From Batkoa obscura (Eukaryota; Entomophthoromycota; Entomophthoromycetes; Entomophthorales; Batkoaceae): a DNA stretch of 64,000 nt. Where the stretch lies: NCBI GenBank assembly GCA_030770535.1, contig JASVEC010000042.1:272664-336663 (forward strand). The letters are read 5' to 3'. The translations under genes were made by a program, and so were the position numbers. The notes under the pieces are model-generated. The model ran no database searches. It was not told the origin of the DNA and worked only from the letters and a program-made list of their open reading frames with translations. Below are positions 23,069 to 34,160 of the stretch, piece by piece (within the stretch, counting starts at the first letter, position 1; each line of letters opens with the position of its first letter).

Positions 23069-23723
23069 GGGGGGTAATCGAAATATTGGAAATAATATCA
23101 AAGTAAAGAGAGAGACAAGATTATTAGTACTTTATGAAATTTGAAGGTAAATCAAATCAAACATTTGAGTTTTTATTTCTTATTAATTTGTTTGTTTGTT
23201 TATTACTTAGTAAGTGATGTTTCTATAAGATTTAATTCTCTGGTAGTAAATATAAGAGTTAAATAATAGAAGTATATCGGATAAGAATTGAGTTCTTGCA
23301 ATTGAATTGTAAATAATCATTAAATAAAGAAAAAGTACATAATTTAAAATGAACATTATTATTATTATTATATAAAGTTAAGTGTAATTAGGTTTCATAA
23401 AAATCAATTACATTTACTTTTAACTTTTTCGAAATTAAATGAAACAAAAAAGTGTACTGTAAAATTAATATTACCTTAATTATCAAATTCTCAGATCCCA
23501 TTAAAGAATAATTAAAAAAAGCGAAATGTGCCTAATTTCGTTTTTGTTGATTTTATAAAAAATAGCCTTTTTATTGAATATATATATAATTTATAAGAAA
23601 AAAGGTAGTATCATGAAAAACGATGCGAAGATAAAATTGAATATTGTAACTATTACCGTTTGACTAGTTCAATAACATAAGATTCTAAAAGTTCGACCAA
23701 CATAGTACTATTATCTACCCTAT
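23069..23723. other. Convergent intergenic region
   Basis: Lies between the ends of the membrane-protein gene (plus) and ISU1 (minus). No coding sequence seen. It should contain both 3' untranslated regions. Confidence 0.5.
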
Positions 23724-24310
23724 TTAAGCTACCTGTGTATTGACTCTTTTCTTTTTATAATCATTGATAGCGGACTTAATAGCGTCTTCAGCAAGCACTA
23801 AAAAAAAATTCTATTAATACCTTTTTCTATTTAATTCAAATTCAAATTCACTTACTGGAACAATGCAATTTAACAGGAGGCAATGACAATTCCTTAGCAA
23901 TATGTGTATTTTTAATAGCAGAAGCTTCATCCAAAGTCATACCTTGAACCATTTCGGTCATAAAACTAGAAGATGCAATAGCTGAGCCACAACCAAATGT
24001 TTTAAATTTAGCTTCAATGATTTTACCACTGGATTCATCTACTCGGATTTGAAGTTTCATAACATCACCACAGGCGGGTGCTCCAACTAAACCAGTCCCA
24101 ACATCAATATCATTTTTGTTTAAAGAACCAACATTTCGTGGACGTTCGTAATGGTCAATAACCTAGATAAGAGATAATAGGTAAAATGAAGCGATTATTC
24201 AATGTATATAAATTATAAGTTACCTTTTCATGATAAAACCTTTGGGTTAAGATTTTAGATGTAAATTTTGGTTTTAATAAATGAGCTTGGGATTTTAATA
24301 AAGTAAACAT
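23724..24310 (-). CDS. ISU1: Mitochondrial iron-sulfur cluster scaffold IscU/Isu
   Basis: Three exons (24224-24310, 23856-24162, 23724-23797) join in frame to 155 aa, the usual size. The N-terminus (MFTLLKSQAHLLKPK) is basic and hydroxylated, as expected for a mitochondrial presequence, and mature IscU begins at FYHEKVIDHYERPRNVG. The three cluster-ligand cysteines are present in GAPACGD, TFGCGSA and LPPVKLHCS. The LPPVK motif bound by the Hsp70 Ssq1 is intact. The protein assembles [2Fe-2S] clusters from Nfs1-derived sulfur in the mitochondrial matrix. The last intron splits the codon of the methionine after HCS. Confidence 0.97.
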
Positions 24311-27208
24311 CTTTTTTGAATGATATATTGTTTGTTATAAAAAATGTAAAGCTTTAAAAACTTTCACTCTTTTTACTTTATATCTTAAACATGGTGAACA
24401 ATAAGGTCATCTTTGATTGGCTGTTACTCATACTAAGTAAACGCATTTTTGTTTTGCGAAATCGAGGATTGAAATAATATTTATACTAATTATATGTAGT
24501 AAATTAAAAATGATTGGTTAATATGAAGTTGTTTAGCTTAAAGTTTATCGGTTTTGTAAGGAATAAAAATCATGATTTTATTTAGTCCAATTAAAATTTT
24601 TAAATTATTAAAAATTGATGTGATAAAAAAAGAAGTATTTCAATTCCAATGATTAAGGTTAAGATAGTAAAATAGTTTATAATCTTTTTTTCATTTAAGA
24701 GATGAAGTGTTCTTATCTTTTTTATATCATCTTTAAAATATTAACATAGAATTGAGATCAATAACGTATGTATTTTCATTAAATATTAATTCCATTTTTA
24801 AAAACTTAAATAATTTTAATTGATTCAATCAAATATGAAAAAAGTAAGTTTCTTATAAGATTATCTGATCAATGAAATCAGATTACAATCAATAATGGAA
24901 TTAATTTTCTAATTAGTAATCCAATATTCTAATAGGTTAATTGAATTAAATTTATTCTTTAAAAGAAATTAGAATAAAATTTTTTGATGAAGCTAAATTT
25001 TTGAAAGATGCTAGTATTTTTTTATGTTTGTCCTATTAGTCATAGTTTCGGGTTATTAAACTTTTATCTTGAAAAGTTACTTTGGAATCAAGTTGTTTTA
25101 ATTGAATTGATAGTGATTAAATTTTTGATAAAATTTAAAGTACACTTTAATATTGAGGTGACGGTTAGGGTTATATCTTGTAAAAATGTCTTTATTAAAG
25201 TTGTAAAAAGAGCAGTTTGTTAATTCTAAACTAAATCACTAACCAAGCAAACCACAATAGACTTAGCTCGATATGTGACTGTTGATAAACAAAATTTCAA
25301 AAACCTAAATTCAAATCCTTGAGATATCACTGGTATCTGATATAGAGATGTAAAGTAGAGAGCGACGAAATTCGATAAATATGAAGCTTTCACATGATAA
25401 TTTGTATTAAATCTTATTTTTTAGGTATACTAATTGAATCATTTATAGTTGTATCATATAAGACAGTAATAGGATAATAGTTGGAAGCATATTTTTTTGT
25501 TCAAAGACTTAATACATTATCTGGCTTTTTGACTGCATAAAAAATGAATAAATAAATGGAAGTAAAAGAGTATTTCTATACTAATTTTATCAAATATTAC
25601 ATTTATTATTGTTATTTAGTAAAAAATTAACTTAAATAGGTAGAGCTCAATTTTAAAAAAATCAGTTTTTATAAACTTATTAACAGATTTACTTTAGAAC
25701 TTAATATATCTTTCCACAATTTAAAAGTATTATTTTTAAACTTTGAAATGCAAAGTCTTTAGATGTTTTTATAAAACAAATATATATAAAAGCGAAAAGA
25801 TAATAGATAATAGATAATAGATAATAGATAAATGAATGTTAAACAAAGGGTGAAGATATTAGATTTTAGAAAGCAACCGAACTCAATAACAACAATGTTA
25901 AATAAAATAAGATTAATCTAAAAGATTGGTACTTTGTTCTATGTAAATTAGGTATGACACAGAAAGGTTACAGCATAAACTAAAGTTGAAATATTGTTAA
26001 CTGGTAACTTAATATGGTAGAAGTGGATTAATCATAGGTTGATTGAGTCTATAAAGCCTAAGAAGACATTAAAAAATAGAAATAAGCTTGGGTTAGTTGT
26101 AAGGGTTTTAAATTTAAGTAATTCAGAAAATGAATAGGATACTAAATAAAGTATATTAATATTTAAGTTTATTTCTAGCATAATAAAATCAAATAAATAT
26201 AATACAAAGCATAGATATATTGCAAATATATATGTTATTAACTGAAAATTAAAATTTTGATTTTAGTTTTAATACTTTTCTATTTTAAAGTAAAAGCGAT
26301 GTAGAAATTATTCCTTTGTTTTTTCTATTTTATTCATTTTTACTGAAATTCAAATTTAAATATTTTTTATTCTTAATTCTAAAAAACGTTCCAACATAAA
26401 CATATTTCAAAAGTTCCTTTTTCTATCTAGATCAGTATGACGTTATGATTACTTAAATGAGAAGTGAATGAAAATGGTTAAGAAAAAGGGATAGTGATGT
26501 TGAAATAGATCAGTTTGTTCTTATAATAATATTAGAATGATATTAAAACTTGGTTATAAAAAAAACTCAGATGACTTCTTTTTCTTTTATTGATACCTCA
26601 AATTATATATGCTATCAAAAGAAATTTTTTTAGTTACGTTTCTTCTTAGCTTAAATACTATTACATATTAACTCCCAATAATGACTTTGATATATAGCAA
26701 TGTTAAATTTAAATCGCAATTTAAGTATCAATATTTGAATAGATTTTATTATGATTAGCTCCCACTGAAATCGGGGATTATGGGAATACTTATACATATG
26801 TAGTTGTCTCTAGAAGCTGTATTGAGATTGCTCATGATGTCCCATTTTTTGGACCATTTTATACTATAAGTATGAGAGCTGCTATGATTGAATTAAATTA
26901 AGTTTTATAATAAAGAGTATAAATTTTATGTGAACGAGTTGAATTACTATGGTATTAATATTTAATAAAGCATGTTCAAGTAAGTTTAATAGTTTACTTT
27001 ATATCCCATACCTAGTTATATAAAATTATTAAATTGATAAAAAAGTCCATAGAGTAAAAATTAAACTTTAATTAAAACTATTATTTATCTTATTAATTTA
27101 AAACAAAAAAAACCTCCACTTAATAATATCCATTATTAAGTTGACATAAAAAACTATTGACTACTGTTAAAACATTTCTTAAAAACATCGATCAAACATA
27201 ATAATACA
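24311..27208. other. Long AT-rich intergenic region
   Basis: No full gene is recognisable over 2.9 kb. It holds a GATAATA microsatellite at about 25797-25831 and a short less AT-rich patch near 26755-26900 with a coding-like frame, listed separately. No MITE copy was found here. Confidence 0.5.
26757..26900 (+). pseudogene. Possible coding fragment (about 45 codons)
   Basis: A frame with balanced amino-acid use (APTEIGDYGNTYTYVVV, then RSCIEIAHDVPFFGPF) stands out from the AT-rich surroundings. It opens after a TGA, has no ATG and ends at TAA. It may be a relic, or a last exon preceded by a TTAG acceptor. I do not recognise the family. Confidence 0.3.
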
Positions 27209-28574
27209 TTAAAATGGCAAACCCCCTTGAGAAGAGCCACTATGACCTCTTCTATGATTAGCCCTAGCACGAACATTAGGTGATCGACTTCTTTCTATGT
27301 TATGAGTACTTGTTCTCCTTGAAGTTCTAAAAGATTCACGTTCTGAACCATCAGGCATAAGTGTACGAGAAGTTGAATAAACTCTATCTCTTGGATTGTA
27401 ATAAGGAGATTGAGGATGTGAAGGGCGTCTAGGAGCGGATAAAGTATTTACTCCTGATATAAAACTTAAAGAAGGACGTCTAGAAGATACTGAGTTTGTT
27501 GATGGTGCTAATGTATTGAAAAGTGGATGTTGTGGGTTAGAAGCTCGTGAAAAGACTAATTCTGGATTAGCTGAGGCTTCACTTGGTTGATTGATATAGT
27601 CTATACCAGCTCGATAATTTAAAAAGGGATTTTGTATATTCGATGGTCGTCTTGATGTATTTATAGTTTCTCCATTCATCCCTAAACCATGTCTAAAAAA
27701 TGATATACGTCTTGCTACCGCTAACTGATGTTGAAATGCACTTACATGGGGTAAGGAACTACGTCTGTTAAGTAAATGTGGAGGAAGTGATTCTGAATTA
27801 GCTGTTTGATTATTTGTTTCATTTGAAAATACTGGATTATTTGAATTAAAAGGTGAGATACTGTTGGCTCCATTAGTGTTTCCCTCAACTGATTCTGGTG
27901 GGTTATTATTATTATAATAGCTTTGGGGCAAAAAGAGATGAGCATTTCCTGATCCCTCTTGTTCAGGATTTGAATGTTGATTGTTTAATGTTTCATTAAG
28001 TAGTGCACGATCGTGTAATGTTTGATTACTCATAGATTGTGTAAGTAAAGCGTGATTTCTTGAATGTATTGCTCTTAAGAAATTATCTTCAAAAACGGGC
28101 CGTCTTTCTCCATCTGGAAAATAAGCCATTCTTGATCTCCGTCTTCTAAAAGGATTTGGTTCCTCTACAGTCTGGTTATACACGTTAAATAATGGATCAG
28201 TTCTTTCTTCATCTCTATTTACATTATTTATCGCCAAATCTTCTGGATGATCTATTTCATCTTCAACAATATCTGAGCATTCCGCTTCCATATTTTTTCT
28301 TATTTTATAACTCTATCAACTAATTTAACTTTAGTATAATAGCAATAATAAATTTACCTTCATGACATAATTAAATAGGTTTGTGGTAGCGACATCTGTT
28401 TCACGAAAGTTATCAACAAACTCCTCAAAGCTCATAGAAACATCCTAATCAAATTTAAAACTAAATAGATAAATAGTAAATTAAGCTTACATGGTCCGCT
28501 TTTGAATTTTCAAATAACAATCTCAGCTTCTCAATTAACTTTTGCTCTGCACTCAATTCAATACTTTTTCCCAT
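27209..28574 (-). CDS. Ser/Arg/Asn-rich orphan protein (424 aa, three exons)
   Basis: Exons 28491-28574, 28358-28444 and 27209-28312 are joined by canonical introns in frame. The first exon starts MGKSIELSAEQKLIEKL. The second encodes SFEEFVDNFRETDV, and the join into the third gives SYKIRKNMEAECSD, so the internal Met at 28291 is not the start. The rest is low-complexity: acidic, then RRRRSRM, then many RRSS/RRPS motifs and NPF repeats that look like kinase sites and possible EH-domain ligands. The end is Arg/Gly-rich (RRGHSGSSQGGLPF). No enzyme domain is visible. It may be a regulated scaffold or RNA-related protein. An extra 5' exon near 28772-28838 is possible. Confidence 0.65.
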
Positions 28575-29655
28575 TCTGAATTATTTTTTTAATTTAACAA
28601 AAATAAATAATTTTAATTTTTTATTTCTTTCTTCCTCAATCATTTTAACTTGAGTATTTGCTAAACATATTCCAGAATACAAGTTATTTCATTGGATCAA
28701 AATTAATAATCATATTTGATTGGTTGTGATCGCTCAAGAATGGCTGCTATTTTATTGATTGGATTAACCCACCCAACTTAACTTTTTAAGTGCATCTTCC
28801 ATACGCTCAATAGATAGCCCCTCGATCAAGCTGCTAATAAAATAATTATTTTATAACAAATTAAATGAAATGGAGAAATTAAATAAATAGCAACATTATA
28901 GTTTGACTTTGCTTAATTCGACTCACATTAAAAACTTTATTAATGTACTTTAATATCTGTTTTATTTTTTACAGGATTTGTAGTATATAAAACATTAGAA
29001 GTTATTAAAATTAATAGAATTATGGTTACTAAATTTATGCTGTTTTGATATTTGTAGCAAATGTATCATTTTGAACCTAAAGATTTGTTTTGAAAACTTG
29101 AAATTTAATTAAACTGAAATAAATTTAATATAAAAGTAGAAATTTGTTGACTAAATATATGCATTTTAGTTTAATTGAGGTATGGACAATATTTTATTTT
29201 ATTTTAAATACAACAGTAAAGCTACCAAATCAGTTTTTATTTTTAGGAATGTAATAGCAAATTTTTAAATATGAATATTATATAGCAATATAAGACACTG
29301 TATCGTCCTTATTTGATTTTCTATAATTTAAAACCTTAGAATAATTCTTATCTTTAAACATTAATGCTAACAAATTAATAGCACAATAAGCATAACACAA
29401 TTTTCATAGATAATAAGTAACTAAAGGGGTTTTTCTCTCTTTTCCGGTAGCTGGATTATGACTCTAATAAGAATTTAGGCAGGGGTTAACAGTGGATTCT
29501 AGCACATAGCTCTTTATTGATAATGTTTTCACTTAAAATAGTTTTAAAGATAGTTAAAAATGATTGGGTTAAAAAAATAACATGAATTTTTCGAAAATAA
29601 ACTTCAAATGTTATTTTTATAAAATTAATTTTAAAATTGACATAGAATGAAATAG
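28575..29655. other. Divergent intergenic region
   Basis: Separates the minus-strand orphan gene from the plus-strand SANT-repeat gene. It contains a coding-looking fragment on the minus strand at 28765-28839, listed separately. The rest is AT-rich and should hold two promoters. Confidence 0.45.
28765..28839 (-). other. Coding-looking fragment of unknown gene
   Basis: On the minus strand a TATTAG acceptor-like site precedes a frame reading LIEGLSIERMEDALKKL then SWVG and a TAA. It is less AT-rich than its surroundings and has protein-like composition. It could be the end of an unfound gene, or its ATG (MEDALKKLSWVG) could start a 5' exon of the gene at 27209-28574. I could not prove either. 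Confidence 0.3.
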
Positions 29656-31629
29656 ATGACTTTAAAAATAATAGAAATTAATTATAAAAGGATAAATAGG
29701 AATACAGTTAAGTATTTATACTATAATAAATGTAAAAAACTAAGGTATTCCACATTTAATAAAACAAACGATGTACTTGCACCCAACGGAGAGCGAATTG
29801 TGATTTCTAATACAGGTTTACCTGTAAAAGTAGTAAGTTGGTCGGATTTAGAAGCTCAACTCCTTGGAATGTATCAAAGATTACATATACCGATGGAACA
29901 ACTATATTTAGAGCTTCCTACTAGAACATCAGATCAAATAAATAAAAGATATTCGTCATATCATCAAATTCCATTTACAACAGACGAACCTAATTATATG
30001 GATCTGCCAAATATAACCACCAGAAGTCAACGGAAGTTAGTAAATTTGAACAATCAATGGATTGATGTAACACCAAATTTATTACCATCTAAAACAGGAG
30101 CATTTTCAGCTAATGAGATTGCATTGATAAGTATTTTAACTACTATTGATGAGAAGATGCCACATTTAACTCAACTTATGCCAACAAGGAGTTTAATACA
30201 GTTGATTTCATACAAAAAATATAATGAAATGACTCGGAAAAAAGAAGGGGTGGGTATTCCAAACAGGACTTCTATTTATGGATTTGAGTTACAAACTTCA
30301 AAATTAAGCGAAGTTGAAGCCCAGTTATTTAATCTTGCAAAGTCTTATTATAATGATCTCACCGAATTAACTCAATATTTACCCAATAGATCCCTTTCAC
30401 AATTAAATAGATTTAAAGATAATGACCATTCAGTTTCACGTATTACCCTTAATCAAAAGAGTATAGAAGCAAAAAATGACCAGTCAACCAACATAAATGA
30501 AGTTCGAATTACATCTCTTGATTTGCCTTGTAAGATAGGACCTTATAGTACAGAAGAAAAACTCCTTCTTGATAAATTAAGCCAATTAAATTTCAATTAT
30601 AATACTATGGGTAAGCACATGGGTACTCGAACTAGAGCTCAACTTAGTAGCTATTTTTTAAGAATAAAACGTCAAAAAAAAGTAGGGCCTTGGAATTTAG
30701 ACGAAATTGAACGTTTTAATAAGTCAATCAAGACCAATTTCCCAAACATAAATGAAATTATTAAGTCAAATGATGTACATTTAGCAAGTACTATTTGGCC
30801 GAGATTGGCTATTGATGTTGGTACGCGTACACCTTCTCAATGTCGTTATCGCTGGTTTGTTGTTTCAGATCCTTCAATTGTCAAGTATAAATCATTTACG
30901 GAAGATGAGGATAGAATCATATTAAGTATGAACAAAAAGGTACCAAGTCTACCAGAAATAGCACTTAGTCTACCTCATCGATCTTATTCTCAGGTTAAAA
31001 CAAGAATTAACTCATTATCAGCAAAAAGACGAAAAAAATGGAGTGAACAAGAAATTGAACTATTGTTAAAAGGGATCGAACTTTATGGATTAAGTGAGTG
31101 GAAGAAAGTCAGCGAATATGTTGATACTCGGAATCAAAGTCAATGTCAACATAAGTATATAGTTAATCGTTATTCAATTGATTATTATTTTAAAAAGTTT
31201 CGAAATGTTACCAAAGAGGATAGCGATCTAATTAATAAACTAGAAAAGTATTTTCCGCAACAGCCATTAACTATTTCACTATTAGTACCAGGCTACACCT
31301 TGAATCAAATTAAGTACACTTTACTAACACATAAATTAAAAAATAAAACCCAATTATATGCGCTTAATCGACGTTGGACCCCAGATGAGTATTCAACATT
31401 ATATGATATGTTTTTAGCGTATGGTGCAGATTGGGAAAAAATTGCTTCTTGTTTGCCAGATGACATAACACCCATACATTGTAAATATAAATTGCAAGTT
31501 ACAACATCAAGTAGGAAATGTATTAAGCCACACATAATGTTAGTAAGGGAAGCGTTGCGTTTGAAATATAATGAAGAAAAAGAAAACGGTAAGTTTATGC
31601 CTAAAGAAAGGGTTTATTATCGTGGTTAA
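29656..31629 (+). CDS. Nine-repeat SANT/Myb-like protein (657 aa)
   Basis: Single exon from the ATG at 29656. Nine SANT/Myb-like repeats can be read, each ending in a third-helix motif of the type R-T/S-x-x-Q-x-x-x-R/K-Y. Examples are PTRTSDQINKRY, PTRSLIQLISYKKY, PNRSLSQLNRF, GTRTRAQLSSY, GTRTPSQCRYRW, PHRSYSQVKTRI, DTRNQSQCQHKY, then two weaker ones (TLNQIKYTL, TPIHCKYKL). The fifth (GPWNLDEIERFN) and seventh (KKWSEQEIELLLKG) are the best Myb repeats. The protein is likely to bind DNA. Its N-terminus is basic with almost no acidic residues (KRINRNTVKYLYYNKCKK), so mitochondrial import is possible. It is longer than SNAPC4- or Bas1-type repeat arrays and I cannot assign an orthologue. Confidence 0.8.
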   Translation: MTLKIIEINYKRINRNTVKYLYYNKCKKLRYSTFNKTNDVLAPNGERIVISNTGLPVKVVSWSDLEAQLLGMYQRLHIPMEQLYLELPTRTSDQINKRYSSYHQIPFTTDEPNYMDLPNITTRSQRKLVNLNNQWIDVTPNLLPSKTGAFSANEIALISILTTIDEKMPHLTQLMPTRSLIQLISYKKYNEMTRKKEGVGIPNRTSIYGFELQTSKLSEVEAQLFNLAKSYYNDLTELTQYLPNRSLSQLNRFKDNDHSVSRITLNQKSIEAKNDQSTNINEVRITSLDLPCKIGPYSTEEKLLLDKLSQLNFNYNTMGKHMGTRTRAQLSSYFLRIKRQKKVGPWNLDEIERFNKSIKTNFPNINEIIKSNDVHLASTIWPRLAIDVGTRTPSQCRYRWFVVSDPSIVKYKSFTEDEDRIILSMNKKVPSLPEIALSLPHRSYSQVKTRINSLSAKRRKKWSEQEIELLLKGIELYGLSEWKKVSEYVDTRNQSQCQHKYIVNRYSIDYYFKKFRNVTKEDSDLINKLEKYFPQQPLTISLLVPGYTLNQIKYTLLTHKLKNKTQLYALNRRWTPDEYSTLYDMFLAYGADWEKIASCLPDDITPIHCKYKLQVTTSSRKCIKPHIMLVREALRLKYNEEKENGKFMPKERVYYRG

Positions 31630-31899
31630 AAAGTTAAATAAAAAAGTTATAAAACAATTTAACTTATTGGCTTATAATTACTGAACTATGTTAAAATTAA
31701 TATTTCAGATTCTTGTTTTAATTAAAAAAATTAAATAACAATATTAAATAAAATCCACTTTGGTAGCGTTACATTTAATTAAATACTATACTGTTGGAGC
31801 ATTGCCAATAATTCAGAATTGATCTAAAAAAATTCAACTATCACTTTTATTCTATTTTTTTACAACCATATATTTACTCAAAACAGATGCTATAAAAAC

Positions 31900-32489
31900 T
31901 CAAAAGTCAGATAAAATACCGTTTTCCAACTCAATACTTTGACCTTCAAAAGTTAGTCTGCTCTCAGCTTCTTCCAAATTTTCCTCATTGTTTCCTTCTT
32001 CTTCTTCACCAGTTTCAAGCTGTAATTTTTCTACAATCACCTCCAATAACCTTTGTTGTTCTTCCTCATTAAATCTTTCTTCGAAATCTTCAACAAGCTT
32101 TGTAATTTATTTTTTAAATGAAAGTGATAAAAATTAATAATGTGCTTACCACAACAAGCTGTACCAATTCGCTTGGTGCAACATTTAAAATCTGAAGTTT
32201 TTCAGCTTTGGTTAATTGAAACTCGGTTAAAGCAGATAACAAATTATGAACTTTTTCTGTACTCTGACTTCCACTATTCAACTCTGATAAATATTTTTTT
32301 ACCTAAAAATAACATTAACATTAATTTTTCATTTTATGTTATGTTATTAATTACTTCAAACTGAATAGTTGACACATTTTCGCCTTTTTTAACCTTCTTT
32401 AATTGTTTGGTTAAGACGCTTGTTTCTTCGATTATTGTCAACACTTCATAGTTTGATAGCATCGCTTCATGTTCATTTACTACCTCCAT
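31900..32489 (-). CDS. RPC17: RNA polymerase III subunit C17/RPC9 (CGRP-RCP family)
   Basis: Three exons (32355-32489, 32150-32302, 31900-32097) join in frame to 161 aa. The protein starts MEVVNEHEAMLSNYEVL, has VKKYLSELNSGSQST and the highly characteristic FQLTKAEKLQILN, then an HRDC-like helical end (EDFEERFNEEEQQRLLEVI) and an acidic tail. This matches Rpc17/CRCP, which with Rpc25 forms the Pol III stalk that contacts TFIIIB during initiation. Human RPC9 is 148 aa; the extra length here is the acidic tail. It is convergent with the SANT-repeat gene and lies next to a tRNA gene, which is suggestive but probably chance. Confidence 0.92.
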
Positions 32490-32781
32490 GTGTAAAATAA
32501 AGTTGAGAAAATGAATTGAACTTTTTGATTTATAAATAGTTTATTCCATCTTAAAGATAAATTAAAATATTTTTGAAATAGTAAAAAAGTGCTAACAAGT
32601 GAGATAAATTAAGAAACAACGTATACATAAAAAATATAGCTAATTTTTGTTATCTTTATTTTACTCATATAATATATAATATATAATACCATGTTAAAAG
32701 AAAACAAAATACTTATGTTTAGTAGAGGCATATGCAGATAAATATTTATATAAATTTAAATTTTATAATGATATAATAACA

Positions 32782-32853
32782 GCCCGTTTGGCCAAGTGGT
32801 AAGGCGTCAGTCTTGTAAACTGAAGATCAGTGGTTCGATCCCGCTATCGGGCA
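32782..32853 (+). tRNA. tRNA-Thr (UGU anticodon)
   Basis: A 72-nt cloverleaf can be folded by eye: acceptor strand GCCCGTT against ATCGGGC with one mismatch, D-arm region with GGCCAAGTGGTAAGGC (A box), anticodon stem TCAGT/ACTGA with loop CTTGTAA giving anticodon TGT, T-arm AGTGG-TTCGATC-CCGCT (B box GGTTCGATCCC), and discriminator A. No intron. A T-run lies shortly downstream. Confidence 0.95.
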
Positions 32854-32936
32854 GCATATTTTTAATGCAAAAAATATGCTAATTATACTCTAATCAAGTT
32901 TCTTTTTTATCTCTTTTTAAAGATACCTCATTAAGG

Positions 32937-33015
32937 GGAGCGAAGTGGTTGAGTGGTAACACATTCCTTCTCCTTACCCAAAGCTTGAGCCTCAAACCTT
33001 AATCTGGCCAAGGAA
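32937..33015 (+). other. Degenerate tRNA-like sequence
   Basis: About 85 bp after the tRNA gene, GTGGTTGAGTGGTAACAC matches an A box and D-arm well, followed by CCTTCTCCTTACCC and GCTTGAGCCTCAAACC, a poor B box. No full cloverleaf forms. It may be a decayed tRNA or the head of a tRNA-derived SINE. Confidence 0.35.
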
Positions 33016-34160
33016 AATAAATTGTCTGTTAAAAGTGCTGTCAACATTATCTGATAAAGTAGTGAAAAGCGTCTTAACCGCCCCACATTGTATTCGCATC
33101 TTCTAGATCTCCAAACTTTCTTCAGATATTATATACATCAATATTCTTCAAATTCTTAAACTATCTCAAATAAACCAACACATTCAGTATTTATAGATGT
33201 ATGATTAAAAAAATACTTTGTTAAGGATTAAAATATGAGGATGTCTTTTTTGGTTTTATTTTTCTATTTTTTGAGTGCTATTTCAGCGGAAAGTTTATTA
33301 GCAAAATTTTTAAACAAAAAATACATCCTGGTACACTAAATTAGGACATTGCTTTATCAAAAGTTGAATTAAATTAACCTTATTTTGGATTACAAATGAA
33401 ACTTCTAATAGTACATTGATAAAGGATAGTGTAAAAACCATATTAGTTATATTAAAATGAATATAACTGTAAAAGTAAAATCTTACATTATTTTTTTGAG
33501 CATACCATCTGTTTATATTTTTAGAGTTTTTTTAATATAGTTTGATTGTTTTTTAGCTAATTTATGTTATTAGTCAATAAATTGATGTTTAAAAAAGTTA
33601 AGCATTTAGTTCAAGTTACGATTTTTTATTATGAATTTCTTGGTACTTACAATTAATAATGTATTTTTAAATATAAATCCTCATAGTTCATTTAAGCTTA
33701 CAAATATTTGATAATTTAACAAAAAACCTATATTCTGACTATTGCTACTTTGAAAATAGAGGTATTAAATAGTTAATTTTGTTTAAAGCCTTAGTTTGTT
33801 TTTTTAATAAATTTAGCTATGATTTCTAAATTTTAGGCTAGTTAACAAAATATCGTAGTGACGAGACATTCTTACTTATTTTATGATGTTCTTCAAAGCG
33901 TATGAACTTAGTTAATATTTATTATTATTTTGACTTTCAAAGCTTTTTTGATATTTAATAAAAATTATTGCTTCAAACCAAAATGTAATTTGTCAATATT
34001 AAGTTGTTTTCCATATCTCAGATGCCTTTCATTTAAATCTCTTATTACTTTATCTGAATTTAAAGATCTGTGTAGCTATATACTTTTAAACTCAGGTAAG
34101 AAAAGTAATAGTAGATTTAGATAAAGGCGTCTTGAATATAGAAAATGATATAATATTGAT
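33016..34160. other. Intergenic with one MITE
   Basis: No gene seen. A diverged miniature element lies at 33233-33334. The rest is AT-rich. Confidence 0.5.
33233..33334 (-). mobile_element. MITE copy 8, diverged
   Basis: ATATGAGGATGTCTTTTTT start, GAGTGCTATTTCAGCGG centre, end ATACATCCTGGTA. Both termini carry substitutions, so it is an older copy. Confidence 0.85.

Noticed and set aside
25008-25223. A 71-codon frame in the gap between ISU1 and the Ser/Arg-rich gene.
   Set aside because: Composition is dominated by Val, Leu, Ile, Phe and Lys as expected from AT-rich noise; no paralogue, no motif and no nearby exon.
27742-27945. An antisense-strand-phase frame inside the Ser/Arg-rich gene, and similar shadows inside PMA1, the 1079-aa gene, RIM15 and the decarboxylase.
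   Set aside because: All overlap strongly supported coding sequences in another frame and have no independent support.
33930-34124. A 64-codon frame (MTFKAFLIFNKNYCFKP) upstream of the dead lipase.
   Set aside because: No homologue of it appears at the matching place upstream of the intact lipase, and its composition is that of random AT-rich DNA.
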